DNA of 64,000 bases from Terebella lapidaria (lineage: Eukaryota > Annelida > Polychaeta > Terebellida > Terebellidae), in the NCBI GenBank assembly GCA_949152475.1, contig OX424562.1, forward strand, positions 41,092,157 to 41,156,156. Reading direction: 5' to 3'. The position numbers and the translations under genes were made by a program. Position 1 is the first letter of the stretch, and each line of letters begins with the position of its first letter. This document shows, piece after piece, positions 1-11,423 of the stretch. The notes under the pieces were generated by a model that had not been told where the DNA came from, searched no databases, and saw only the letters and a program-made list of their open reading frames with translations.

Positions 1-560
1 TCCATTTGAAAGTGCCAATATCTAAGCTCTATCTTCAAGCGTTCAATGAGTACAGTCTGGGCAGCTCCCATTATGAAGGAAAAAAGTGCTGAAAATTCCT
101 AAATTTTTTTCAAAGGGTGAATTTTTTTTTTTTGCCTAGAAATGGCCCGAAATGGATAGTAACGCGATTTGGGCCGAAACATTTTTTTTTCGTCAACACG
201 TCAAAAATTCAAAATGGCCGCCATAAGCAAGCCGGCGATTCAAGGGAAACCAAACTTATACACATCACAAGTGTATAAGGGGAACCTTTTGAAATAAATC
301 TGATCACAGTTTTGAGAAATTGGCCGCCAAAGTCCAAAATTGACCGTTTTTCGATGAAAACGGCCGCCATTTTGAAAAAAATTGAAAAATAAAAAAAAAT
401 AAAAAATACCTCCTTCTCGAATTATATTAAGGTATCCTTTCCCAAATTTTCAGAAAGATTGGACCGTAAACTTTAAAGATAAAAATGTGGACAGACGACG
501 ACGACGGACGGACGCCGGACGCAACGCCACGGCAATAGGTTATCGGACCATAGGTACGGT
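1..560 (+). repeat. Dispersed repeat family A, copy 1
   Basis: AT-rich non-coding repeat with recurring landmarks: 'aaaatggccgccat', 'aaacttatacacatcac', 'accgtaaactttaaagata', a GACGACGGACGG stretch, and an end reading 'ggttatcggaccat...ggtaacc'. The same landmarks recur in the same order near 23175-23440 and 26085-26440, and inverted at 20515-20730, so this is one dispersed family. No ORF with recognisable homology. It lies in, or upstream of, the channel gene that starts at 1191. Confidence 0.7.
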
Positions 561-1190
561 AACCTAAAAAGTGTGGTTGACTGGAAAAAAGTTTTGAGAC
601 CGACTATCAAGCATTGTCCATGGAGACATGTCATTAATTTATCGTCTCTGGGGAGGTAAACACAGACATTTGCAATGCAATTACACGGGTTATATATCAT
701 GTATATGTTTATCGACGTGAAACTAACCTGCACCGTTGCCATCTAGCGCACAAAAAGCAGTAGTGCAACTTACAGGTAAAGATATGCCTCCACACTGACT
801 GATAACATCATTGATAAAACAAAACCGTATGCTTTCTCTGCAATATGATTATTTCATTGTAACTGGAATGATTTTTATAATATCTTACCAACGACATACA
901 TAGAAGAGATAAACTAGAGCATCATACATAACCGGGCTGTTTGTCACGTCTTTTCGGTTATATCACTTCAACTCAACAGCTATATCTAATAAATTGTAAG
1001 CCCCTAGTGATGCCGGTGTAGTTTCGGATATGAATCTCCGGTCGAGCTTTGTTTTCCTTGCTAGGTTCTGTATTAACATCATCAATTTTTTTCTGCATCG
1101 GTGATACCAGTTCGGATCACATGACATTTTGCGAGCTGGCATCACTGGCAGTAACTCAACTCGAGAGATATTGCAATGTTCTATTTATAG
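561..1190. other. Intron or upstream DNA, nothing recognised
   Basis: Non-coding stretch ending in the acceptor 'ctatttatag' just before the first visible channel exon. I searched for an exon encoding the usual FPFD-type segment that should precede 'DLTI' and found none, so the upstream exons probably lie left of the window. Confidence 0.5.
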
Positions 1191-1349
1191 GACCTGACGA
1201 TCACTGTGACGTCAGAACGGTCTGAGTTGGAGGTTGACCTGGTCGAGGATGAGTTGGAACTATGTGGAGTTAATGTTCAATCCTTCAAGGACGAGCAGGA
1301 ATGGCGCCTGCACAGACACGTTGAAACTTGGCGCAAAGTCGCCACAAAG
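1191..1349 (+). CDS. Channel exon: end of extracellular domain
   Basis: Follows acceptor 'ttctatttatag' and ends AAG|gttggc. 53 codons, phase 0 at both ends. Begins DLTITVTS, which matches the beta-strand after the Cys-loop, and includes EWRLHRHVETWRK. A second AG at 1214-1215 could give a shorter exon, but only the 1191 start preserves the family motif. Confidence 0.72.
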
Positions 1350-3281
1350 GTTGGCATCTGAAGTCTGAGTCTAACTGACTGATATTTATAGCAAATTAAC
1401 ATGAATTGTGTATCGTGTGGAATGACTGAAATGCAAGGTGCTGAACATATTTGGACAAATTCGCTTTCAAAAGTCAGTCTCATATATACCTATTAAAAAT
1501 GAAAATACCGTTCTCTGATACGATGGTGTCTCAACACATCAGAATACAATTTATCCACGGATTCGTTCATGATACGATAACAGATAACAATCGCAGAATA
1601 TGCCCTTGCAGGGACAATGAAACGTTGCTCAATCAGCTTATATACGAATATGCAGTTTGCTTTAGTGATATAGCCATTTATCGATTTACTTGCAGGTGTA
1701 TCAGAATGCCAAATTTAAACATCCTGCACTATCAGTAGCTTGCAAGGCAAGCAGGAGACCGGGATTTTTCGTATGGAATATATTCTTTGTTATGGTACGT
1801 TCGAACATGAATAATTGTTTTTTTGTATAAGACAGCACGTTTGTGATATGTGTCATGATTCACATAGTAGTGTAGTGTACATACTTGATTATCCGACGGT
1901 GGCGGCAAAGGATGATAGCATGCAATATTAACTATTGCAATGTTGATCTTTTGCAGCTATTCATTGCTAGTCTAGCTTTCTCGACATTCTCAGTTGAACT
2001 AAACCTGCCCCAGAACAGACTCCAGCTCTCGTTCATCCTTCTTCTGACCACTGTCACATTCAAGTTCATCGTCAACCAGAACCTGCCCAGGATATCATAT
2101 CTCACATATCTGGTACGTACCCCCCCCCCCTCCCCCATCCCTCCTTGAAAACTGATCCAGAATCTGAAGAGGGATAATATTTCACAAACCTAGTTATAGA
2201 TCAGATCCAACCAGTTGAGAAATAAAAATCAGAAAATATTTGTTTCAAACATATACAAAGGAACATTTCAATATCGAATGGGAAACGAGGCAATTCCAGA
2301 ATTTTTTGTGTAAATTCAGATAAATATCTGGGTTTACATCTAGGTGGCTTGGATTTTTTATTATGACAAACACAGATAAAGTGAAATGTCACGTTGCTGG
2401 AAGTCACAAGGAATCCTTCTGTATGCAGTCGATCCTATTGCCTCGGTTCTTCGATCTTTTGTGCCAATACAGTTTTCCCGAGACATGAGTTTTTTTCCTC
2501 CACGTCTCATTTGACGTAATAGTCATGTTCCTGCATTAAATATGTGGGAAATATTTACGTAATTTGTTTGCTATTCTTGCATCTATTCTTCGCAACACCC
2601 ATTCGCATATCTATTTATTGCAACAGGATAAATACATTCTGATCACGATGACGATACTGTGTACGGTTTGTGCCTGGCATTCAATAGTGACCTTTGTTCA
2701 GTCAAAAACCGATGAAGAGACTGCAGAATTCGCCGACAGGATTGTTCTGATCGTACTGGGGGCCATATTCATCGGGTTTCACTTCGTCTTTATAATGTGG
2801 ATCATCGTCGTGGTAGGTTTTGGTGTCAATTATTAAGGCTGATTTGAACAACAAGTCATGTACATAGACGTATCGTTCTCACTGTGACACAAAGTTTGTA
2901 CTATATTAAGACATGGTAATTTTTTAACATTCCTTTATCATGCAAATATACTGGTGACATAATTGGGCATGTACGTACTATTGCAGAATAAGATGACTCA
3001 CAAAAGTCTGGGAAGAAAAGAGGAAGAACACGAGGTGAGTGTTATCAATAACAATGCTTATTAGCGATCACAGATTGTTTCATTGAGCACTGTAAGCACC
3101 ATGGAGAAGTGTCTAATTACAATTAAAATTCTGATAATTTCAGAATCGCCAAAAAGTTCTTGAAAACATAACAGACGGGACCAGGCATAGTCCCGAGAAG
3201 GTCGACGTGTCGAGCAATGGAGGAACTCACGCTTCGAGCAAAGTGGCGCCGTCTGTCGGCGTTATACTGGAGGACGCCTAG
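1191..3281 (+). CDS. Cys-loop (pentameric) ligand-gated ion channel, 3' six exons
   Basis: C-terminal 261 codons of a pentameric ligand-gated channel subunit, a plasma-membrane ion channel opened by an extracellular ligand. Exons: 1191-1349, 1696-1794, 1957-2112, 2627-2812, 2987-3034, 3144-3281 (TAG). Every intron is GT..AG and phase 0. In order they encode the end of the extracellular domain (DLTITVTS, then EWRLHRHVETW), the pre-M1 arginines and M1 (RRPGFFVWNIFFVM, LFIASLAFSTF), pore-lining M2 (RLQLSFILLLTTVTFKFIV), the M2-M3 loop (LPRISYLTYL|DKY), M3, a very short M3-M4 loop (~15 residues), M4, and a charged tail. The N-terminal ligand-binding half and start codon are outside the window. 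Ligand and ion selectivity cannot be read from what remains. The short M3-M4 loop resembles prokaryotic-type and divergent invertebrate members more than nicotinic or glycine receptors. Confidence 0.85.
1696..1794 (+). CDS. Channel exon: pre-M1 and start of M1
   Basis: Acceptor 'tttacttgcag', donor ATG|gtacgt. 33 codons, phase 0. Encodes the last ectodomain strand, then KASRRPGFFVWNIFFVM, the basic pre-M1 motif and first part of M1. Confidence 0.8.
1957..2112 (+). CDS. Channel exon: M1 end, M2 pore helix, M2-M3 loop
   Basis: Acceptor 'gatcttttgcag', donor CTG|gtacgt. 52 codons, phase 0. Encodes the rest of M1 (LFIASLAFSTF), the M1-M2 link, M2 (RLQLSFILLLTTVTFKF) and NQNLPRISYLTYL of the M2-M3 loop. 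The intron right after it begins with a C-rich tract. Confidence 0.88.
2627..2812 (+). CDS. Channel exon: M3, short loop, M4
   Basis: Acceptor 'tattgcaacag', donor GTG|gtaggt. 62 codons, phase 0. Starts DKYILI, the family continuation of SYLTYL, then M3, a loop of about 15 acidic/polar residues (QSKTDEETAEFADR) and hydrophobic M4. Confidence 0.88.
2987..3034 (+). CDS. Channel exon: charged tail
   Basis: 16 codons between acceptor 'actattgcag' and donor GAG|gtgagt, rich in Lys, Arg and Glu. Cytosolic or C-terminal tail. Phase 0, in frame with its neighbours. Confidence 0.7.
3144..3281 (+). CDS. Channel last exon with stop
   Basis: Acceptor 'gataatttcag'. 45 codons of hydrophilic tail ending ILEDA and TAG at 3279-3281. 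The assignment rests on frame continuity and splice sites, since the tail is not conserved. Confidence 0.68.
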   Translation, partial: NRQKVLENITDGTRHSPEKVDVSSNGGTHASSKVAPSVGVILEDA

Positions 3282-4149
3282 TCTGCGATAAACTGTACAT
3301 AAAGACACTGGTATTCACGATTAGAAGCTGCAGATTTTTATGACACAACGAGGGGGGGGGGGGGGAGGAACTATCGTGCGTAGGCCACCAGGTGAATCTC
3401 AACATGAGAGTCACACTCAATGTTAATTTATGCAATATAACATAACCAAACATTATGACACTTGGACTGTTCTGCTGACGTTGAGGCGTATGCACAACCT
3501 ATTAATTCTAGCGATTCGTATTCAGTTAATCTAGTACGAACAATACATATCTCGATACAGAGTGTATGTAACACAAACAAACGTTTACCCAGCATATGTC
3601 CAGATGATCTTGAAACATATGAATTATGTAATTTGCGAACATCGGGCGACGGAAACTTTATGGTTTCCGGGCAACAAAAACCTGGATCCTCTGTTCGTTC
3701 CACAACGATTGCCGTACTAGAATGAACATATTGTATAATTCTGGTTGTTGCCAAAGCGTTTCTATCTCGTGTATTGTGTTACACGTATGCTTGTTATCGT
3801 TGCTATGTGGTTTGATGAAAACAAGACTTGTGTTGTTGATGGAAAGCGATTCTGTGATGATTATCATGAGTGTTGGAATGTGTGTATACTACTTGTGTTA
3901 TATGCTGTGGAAATATGGCAAGGTTCCAGAGTCTGAATCCCTGGCGTTTTTGCAGTGTAATAAGAACACAGTATGTTAACACTATTATTGCAATGCCATT
4001 GTTATTGCAACCGTTTGTTTGTTTCTCTGATTAATTGGCGCTTTAATAAATGTTAGATCCAACAATACCCTTGTGTTTGTTTCTAAGTCAAATTAAACTG
4101 TGTTTTGGTATGTGCATGTATATGTGTGTCTACATGTATATTAAACACT
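3282..4149. other. 3' flank of the channel gene
   Basis: Probable 3' UTR and intergenic DNA. Contains a run of about 15 G near 3351 and an AATAAA at 4045-4050 that could be the polyadenylation signal. Short open frames at 3722-3979 show no family features. Confidence 0.35.
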
Positions 4150-4400
4150 GGCGTCATCAGGGGTAGATAGTATGTGAATTATAGGTGTTTCTACTGTACA
4201 CTAGATGGAATCTGTATACAACTGGCCAACAACCTCCTAAAACAATAAAGAAATCCAAAGTAAACGCGAAGCAATTGGTGTATGACAAGTGCATAATCAA
4301 AAGTCAAATGGGAACTGATTTATGTAACATCGAGGACAAATTTAACGTTCACCAACAGTAACAACTGATAGTTGTAGTCATGATGTATGGACACTTGATG
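4150..4400 (+). repeat. Dispersed repeat family B, copy 1
   Basis: Aligns by eye with 26588-26870: shared blocks include 'gcgt.atcagg', 'gtttctactgtaca', 'tgtatacaac', 'agaaatcc' and 'gtatgacaa'. Diverged non-coding repeat of unknown class. Confidence 0.55.
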
Positions 4401-6925
4401 ACCACCGCAACCCACTTCGTAAAATATATATGCTCATCTGTGTCAGCACAAATGTTACAAAGTCTGATATTCAGAACACTGAATCACTGTTAGTCTGAAT
4501 GTTTGAATGAAATGGGAATAACATCTCGGAATTATAGATGCGTTCGCCAGTCGTATAGATCCAACTGATAATCAAGGTTCTGTCGTGTTGGTAATTGACG
4601 ACATTCACAAGCCACGTTGTGAAAATCTATGCTTTTCTCTTGATAATCAACAAAAGACTGTTTGTGTTTCTGTTTTTGGCACGATCCTTGGCAACCTGTT
4701 TTACAGCATGCGGAGCGCTCTGATGACGTGCGTCACAGGCATTCGTTATGTGCGGGTCATAGCCCCTGAAATGACCCTACTGTTTCCTTTATTGAGAGAA
4801 AACAGATAATTCCCTGTTTGCGGTTATTCATACAATAACCGCAAACAATGAATTATTTTTTCGACGTACTAAGTGACATCCAGACATTACAACTCAATAT
4901 CACACCATAGTTTTAGGCCTTGAAAGCACATGGTACTTTACTTAAACTCTTCCATGTGAATCACACCTCAACTCTATCCTTATTTCATATGAACTGATTG
5001 TACACAGCGGACGTGTTCCTGTAGACAAAGTGGCGTCAGACAAAGTTCGTTTTCAGTTAATCAGAACAGATTTATACAAGTATAATTGCAAATAGGTATA
5101 AACAAACGGTGCATACATCAGATAAACTCGCAAATAATACAACAAAATATCGCCAAACCACAGACACATCTTGACAAATAAAGCCCGGAGAAAGTAAACG
5201 GAAAATATACAATTTGTCAACGTATGACCTCAATATATGAACAAGGGAAATCTGATTCTATGTCACTCGATGTATATTATTATGTATATCATATATTATG
5301 TCGAATATTTCCAACAGGTGAGTGCACGCCCCAAATTCCGTCGTTTTTGGTGTCGCAGACAGGAATTCTGTACGCATTTTGTCGGGTGATATTTAGCATT
5401 ATCACGAGCAGCCTTTATCAAACAAGTATCAGAATTACTTGCTCTGAAATATATTGATTCATAAACATTGTATTCCACGGAGTAATCACCATATCATACC
5501 TGTGTCTGGTAACATGAATATGTGTGCCAAGACGGTGAGTGAAAAACTAGTGTTTCTCAACAAGAAGACGAGAAAATGATGCCAACTGTCCGCGTGTGTT
5601 TGGAGAACACCCGGTTGTCAATAATTTCTCAACATCTATATTTTATTGTAGAAGGGGGTGTAACGTGTTTCTGTGTCACTCCTTTCCCGGCCATTGTTAA
5701 CGTTCCTACGTCTATACAATGAGATTACGTGAACCCCAATAGTATTTACAGGTGTCCCCAGAGGAAAAATCTCACAACGGACGTGTAAAATTAATGCTCG
5801 CTTCTCACGATATTACTACTAGATATAATTTTGGCATTGGTTTCCAATGTTCTAACGGGAAGAGGTCCTTTTGAAACAGTATCACTCAGGCCAGTTGTTG
5901 GTTCACACCACTCTCTAAGCTCGACCCCGACGCAGATATAAAAAAGGTTTTTGCTTCAGTAGTTTTGTTGTACGCGGCTATCCAATAGATCAGCTCATGA
6001 TATCGATTATACACACTGTGTATACATAGTATTATATATACAATACTCTTTTAAGAAGCAAGCTTGTCTATTACTGACAAATAAATTAAGCGCTAGCAAT
6101 TATTATCAACCCAAGGTTGTATACCTTTGGAATTCGGTGACTTTCTCTGCAACCATACCCGCTCAGAACTCACCAAACATAGTATATTTTCACATGTGTA
6201 TTCTCACGAGTTACACACGACACGACGCCAATCGATGGAAGAAGATGGAGACAACAGTTCTCACCAATTGATACACCAGTGCTGCTATTTACCTAGGATT
6301 GCTCAACAAGTTTATTTTGGTACTATTGACAATCAGTTATAACATTGCATAAGACGCGAGTAGAAAGGTTCCATACACTGCTAACTGATGTTTCAGCATG
6401 TCTGTTGGTTGATAACACTACTGTCTAGTGACAACGAAAGCTAATTTTATAAAACCATGTTGTAGAAGTATAGGGACAAATAAATTTCGGGTCGTGATAA
6501 CTGTACTGTATACAATGGTACATGAATCGGGTACGAAGCTTGAAGAGCATATGTCACGAAAATAAATACGCTGTGACGACCGTTTTGTTCAGTTCAAATA
6601 GTGCTTCTACATACACCGCAAAAAACAATACCCAATTTTCGTGACATATGCTCTGTGTGACAATTTGACATGTGTTGTAAATGTAGGTATACTATACGAC
6701 TGCATACCTTGAATTTGGTACTAACTAATCAAGTATTTTTTTTAAGTATTTTGTCAATGTCATTTCTGTTGGATGGTTCCAGAAGTTTGTCCCGTATTGC
6801 AATTAGTTTATATGTAGAAAAAGTTATTATGTCGTGCATCGTAAATGTTTTCAGTGAACTGGTGAACGGCCATCGCCAGCAATATTGTAGACGGCTGGTG
6901 CAGTGAGAAAGAATTGGCTCAAGTG
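4401..6925. other. Intergenic, no gene recognised
   Basis: AT-rich DNA with only short open frames and no protein family signal on either strand. Holds one perfect hairpin (4816-4846). Confidence 0.4.
4816..4846. repeat. Perfect 13-bp inverted repeat
   Basis: GTTTGCGGTTATT, a five-base loop CATAC, then AATAACCGCAAAC: a perfect hairpin. No neighbouring gene gives it a role. Confidence 0.85.
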
Positions 6926-6928
6926 CAC

Positions 6929-7100
6929 GAGTAAGTAAGTAAGTAAGTAAGTAATTTATTTCGCACAACAATTTTTTTACAACACCGAAATAACTGTGTA
7001 TCACAAAGTGCAGGACACCAGAAGAACTGTTAGTTCATCGGGCTGGTGACCTTAGAAACAAGTACAATGGAAAAAATGCAATAAATGGATAAAAACAAAA
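6929..7100 (-). mobile_element. Non-LTR retrotransposon 3' end (fragment)
   Basis: A (GTAA)n tract at about 6930-6953 leads into 'tttatttcgca' and a 'caccag.agaa.t.....catcgggctggtgacc' block that matches the 3' UTR of the element at 8443-9687. On the - strand this is a 3' end with a simple-repeat tail. No coding part remains. Confidence 0.6.
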
Positions 7101-8440
7101 AGTGAAAATACATTGCATACAGAGGTGTACACGCAAAATAAATAACAAAACATACATGTTTACAGCAATTCACCCATTACGTATTGATCCAAACTGTATA
7201 GCCGCCAATGCTGCCAACAGTTGGTCTATTAGATATGTAAGTCAGTCGAGTAAGAGTAACAGTAACATATATATATTGCGAACAAGCTTGTGTTGTATGT
7301 CTGTGTTTGCGTGGATGTACTGTTCAGACGATCCAGACGGTTGGGAGCAAATTCCATATAGTGGATATATAGTGGATACATATGAAAGTACGAGCATTCT
7401 ATATCATCCATATCATATTTTTAACGCGTCACATGAAAAATGGCGACCAAACAAACCAATGTTGCGCGTGGCTACCATTGAACACATTCTTGCGTTGTTG
7501 GTCTTACCACCATCGTCATTGACAGTAGGCCTACCTAACGAAAGGTCAACAACTGCGAATCGATAGAGTACCAGCCTTGCACGCGGAGGTATTGAGATAA
7601 ATGCCTGGCCTTTCTCTGTGACCGATTTGAGCACGGTCTAGGACGTGGAGTTTTATGATGTTTTTGTATTGACACCTGCACGCAGCACCACCTGTGTGTT
7701 GTCCTACTCACCGTCAAGGACGTGGCATAGTGCCGTGTCATGGTCTGGAAATTCTGATGATCTGTACTTACTCGCCACAAGAGCTCGTGATGCAAATTAT
7801 CGTGGCACATCCTGTGACTTGAAAATAAGCTCGGTCAAAACATCAGCTTTCAAGTTTATCGTGCATGCTGAATACTTTTTTTTTCTAAATTGAAATTGGT
7901 TCATTTGACGAAGAATTCAAATCATCTTGTAAGGACGTACATTCCGTAGACAACCCAAGGGGATTGTTGAGATGTGACATTATACGTCATCAGTGTAGCT
8001 CAATATAGCTACTGGGATTATGGCTAAAAGCTGTCCGGCGAGGAATATAAAGAAGTCAACCCGACAGATGACACAAGTCGAATGATTCATATAACATGCC
8101 AGTATTGTTATTACTGTCTGTCACCCCAAGGGAAATAATAATGACTATTGTGTGTACATGGTAAATCCATAATCCAAGGTCTATTTTTAACATGGATATG
8201 GTGTGGAAACTGCTGTCGACAACAACCGATTAACATTGCAAACATTACGTCAGTATCTGATGATGGATCCTGGTTATAAACGGTGGCAGAACGTACGGAG
8301 GCATCAGGCATGTGTCGGGTATTCATTTGTTTGGTCACAACACTGCCGCTCTACATAAATATTCGTTATCTCTGACTATACCCGTCGCCTGTGTGTTGAG
8401 GGAATATGTGTGTGTGTGTCAACGGGATGTACTCTACGGA
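7101..8440. other. Intergenic, no gene recognised
   Basis: The longest open frame here (7102-7566, + strand, 154 codons) has no recognisable motif, and its codons look random. I see no splice-linked exons. Confidence 0.4.
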
Positions 8441-8442
8441 AC

Positions 8443-9687
8443 AAATAGAATAGAATAGAAGTTTATTTCGCATGTGTAAAACGTAACATAACAATGAGAA
8501 AGCACACAAAATACACATGCTGGGCACCAGAGGAGTAAACTCATCAAGCTGGTGACCAGGAGAAAAAACACACACAAACACAAAAAGGACACAATGTGAA
8601 ATATTTACAAGGATAACACGGACAAATATCACAAAATGTCATTCATACTATGTATAAACATCGAAATATGTATAAGGGTTTTGCATATATTTTAATGATA
8701 GTTACTAAACAGAACACATATATCTAGACATTAAATGCTGCTTCAATCTTTGTTTGAAAGTGGAGGATGAGTTACTACTTTTAATATCTCCTGGGAGTAC
8801 ATGCCACAGTTTGTAACAGTAATTATTCAGCAACATTTTTCCATAAGTAGATTGATGCCTAGTTACAGTAAAGAACACGTTTTGTCTAGTTGTGTATTTA
8901 GATTTGTTTACATTTGGATTTAATGCTTTATCAAATACTGCAGAGAGTTTTCCTCTGGTGTAATTATGTAAAAAAAATACATTTTAAACAAATGAGTTTC
9001 GTTAATTTTAAGCAAATCACCATTTTTGTACAAATCATTAGTTGGAAATCGTTCATGTTTATCAAGTACAATTTTGAGAATCCGATTCTGCATGACTTGC
9101 AGAGGCTGAAGAACATTACGACTCGCTTGACCAAATATTTCTAAACCATAAAACAGTCTAGAGTACACAAAAGCATGATACATTTGAAGTTTAAGGGTTT
9201 TCGTGACACGATTCTTTGTTCTATAAAATATACCCACATATTCCAGTAACTTTTTCAAAGAATCAATTACAATACCCAAATAAGATGTAGACTGCGTTTT
9301 AGCAATATGTACATTATCAGCAAGAATTTCATCTGTACACTCCTGGCAGATTTTGTTTTCACAATGAAATATAGTGTAATTCGTTTTGCCTAAGTTCAGA
9401 GTTAATATATTGATATCAAACCATTGTTTCATTCTGAAAATTGTAATTTTTGCATCTTTCACAAGACTGGAACACGAGGAGTTGTGCAAAAATACATTCG
9501 TGTCATCGGCAAATAAACGAACTGATATGTTAGGTACAGCAATGTGTATATCATTGAGATAAAGTAGAAAAATCAATGGGCCTAACACAGACCCCTGGGG
9601 AACACCTGTTTCCACTGTCATTGCACTAGAATAGACACCATTAGGATTGCGTATCAGGTACGATCCACGTAATTTCAATGGTTTCAT
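8443..9687 (-). mobile_element. 5'-truncated non-LTR retrotransposon
   Basis: Read on the - strand: the C-terminal part of a reverse transcriptase (9687-8920), a 3' UTR of about 450 bp, and a tail made of TTCTA repeats at 8443-8460. The 5' end, with endonuclease and N-terminal RT, is missing, as is typical of abortive target-primed insertion. Its 3' UTR is related to the fragment at 6929-7100. Confidence 0.85.
8920..9687 (-). pseudogene. Reverse transcriptase, C-terminal 255 codons
   Basis: Non-LTR (LINE) reverse transcriptase fragment. Near the N-terminus it has the diagnostic GVPQGSVLGPL block, then FADDT (catalytic aspartates) about 65 residues in, then a thumb region and a C-terminal tail ending at 8920. 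The fingers and first palm aspartate are absent, so the product cannot be active, although the remaining frame is open. GVPQGSVLGPL/FADD favours the Jockey/CR1-like group. The first ATG is probably an internal Met of the original ORF2. Confidence 0.85.
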
Positions 9688-9853
9688 ACCACATGCAATT
9701 TTGGTTTATATCTCGGCCGTTTCATAACAAACCCACATGAAATTTGGAATATATATTCTGTATATATATCTATGAAGCTGACGGGAATAAAAGACTGAAG
9801 ATTTCATTGATGAATTAGTATATAAATGGAGTTGAATGTTGCTTGAACAAATG
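9688..9853. other. Spacer between two mobile elements
   Basis: 166 bp of AT-rich DNA with nothing recognised. Its last five bases (AAATG, 9849-9853) are the left target-site duplication of the LTR element. Confidence 0.5.
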
Positions 9854-11335
9854 TGTCAAGGAGTACGATCCCGAACTATGTATGCAGGAACCAACAACAA
9901 CAATGGAATAAAATGATAATGATGTATTTACATGAATGATATAGTACAGGTGAAAATGGAATGGATTACGATTTAAGTTTCTCAAATACTCAAGCAAGTG
10001 ATACAAGTTCTAATCAATACACCAGTACATTCACATTAATCACCAATTCAATAGTTACAATCGTCAATACAGAGTTCAAATCCGACACAACAATTGTGTC
10101 AATACACAATGCAAATTCAGTAATTCAGTAACCACATATCAATTTTGAAAGATTTACAATATATATATTGGAGATTTGAAAACAATACACACACGCACTA
10201 CACACACACTCACACACACACACACACACTGACGGTGGTCCCAGGCCAAGCGTTATCCCACGAAGCACGTTACAGATCCCACGACGTGCAGTTCCGTAGC
10301 AGATCCCACGAAGTGCCAGGAGTGGATTCCATGGAGAAATATCCGGACTCGAAAGACGTGCGTAGACGTAAGGTATCCAGACAGCACAGATGTCTCACAT
10401 CACACTACATTGGACGCTAGGTAAGGACTTGGACATCAGCTCAGCGTCACGTGTACAGACATACGTTAAAACTAGGAATCAAATGGAAACATTATTTAGC
10501 TACTGGTATATTATATAACTCAGCATGTGTCCATTTATGCACCAAATGAACAGACGTGTATCTACGTTATGAACAATATACTCACAAGGAACTACAGTAT
10601 TACTGAATTATAACTAGACCGATATTACAGTTCAGCAACCGGTTTTACCGTGACAGCAATTGTGAAAATAGTAAGATATATATAATACGAGAAATATGAT
10701 GAAAATGAATGATGAAAATGAGTACTCACGGCCACTGGTCACAGGTCGGACGATATAAACATCAGGCACTCAGTTCACAACAATTTCAACGTAAGTGCGT
10801 CTTCAGACTGCACACTTCCAATATAAACACAGCAGCAGCAAATAATACCCACATCTCGACCACACTGGTCGCACAAAATATTTCCACATTCCACATGTCT
10901 CAAATTTCTCAATATAATGCGTGTCCCGAATCGACGCAAACTTTCACATATCTTCCAATATAAACAACGTGCCCATGCACGGCAAAAATATTCAATGTCT
11001 CACAGCCAGTCCATAATGCTGCATGCTGCTCCCAATAGTATCTCATACCCACTACCTGAATGCCCGAAGTTATATATCAACCGCCTGACCCGCGCCGCAT
11101 CAAACATGAGCTAAACAATATCTAAAAATAGCAACAAGAAATGCCACTTTACCGTCGACACAATACCTAAACCAGCTCACATGATCAGCCGTTCTCAGAT
11201 ACGGGACTCACCAGCGACCGCCAATGCTTCACTCAAGCGAGACCACAAACAGCTATACAACAGTACTACAGTGTGGTGCAAAATTATGAGAAGGATATGT
11301 TCTCAAAATATTATACAAATTGTCACTGTGTGACA
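9854..11335 (-). repeat. 3' LTR of the Gmr1-type element
   Basis: 1,482 bp, TGTCA...TGACA, nearly identical to 16153-17630. Visible differences: the CA-repeat near 10190-10230, one TA dinucleotide near 10680, and single-base changes near 10517, 10720 and 11100. Confidence 0.95.
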
Positions 11336-11338
11336 ACA

Positions 11339-11349
11339 CCCCCTTTCCT
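11339..11349 (-). other. Polypurine tract
   Basis: On the - strand AGGAAAGGGGG lies a few bases upstream of the 3' LTR, the usual place for the plus-strand primer of reverse transcription. Confidence 0.8.
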
Positions 11350-11423
11350 AAAAAAGAAAGTTACTTAACTAAGATTATCACACAGGTTATGTGTTAAGAC
11401 ACACGACTCATTCATACCAAGAT

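Noticed and set aside
1216..1349. Shorter first visible channel exon using the AG at 1214-1215
   Set aside because: The acceptor at 1189-1190 has the better pyrimidine context, gives phase 0 like all other introns, and restores the DLTITVTS strand motif.
3722..3979. 85-codon hydrophobic protein after the channel gene
   Set aside because: No family match, overlapping frames are equally open, and its position fits a 3' UTR.
7102..7566. 154-codon + strand frame
   Set aside because: No recognisable motif and a similar frame on the other strand; likely chance.
10145..10420. Open frames repeated at 10145-11114 and 16475-17409
   Set aside because: They lie inside the two LTRs and recur only because the LTRs are copies.
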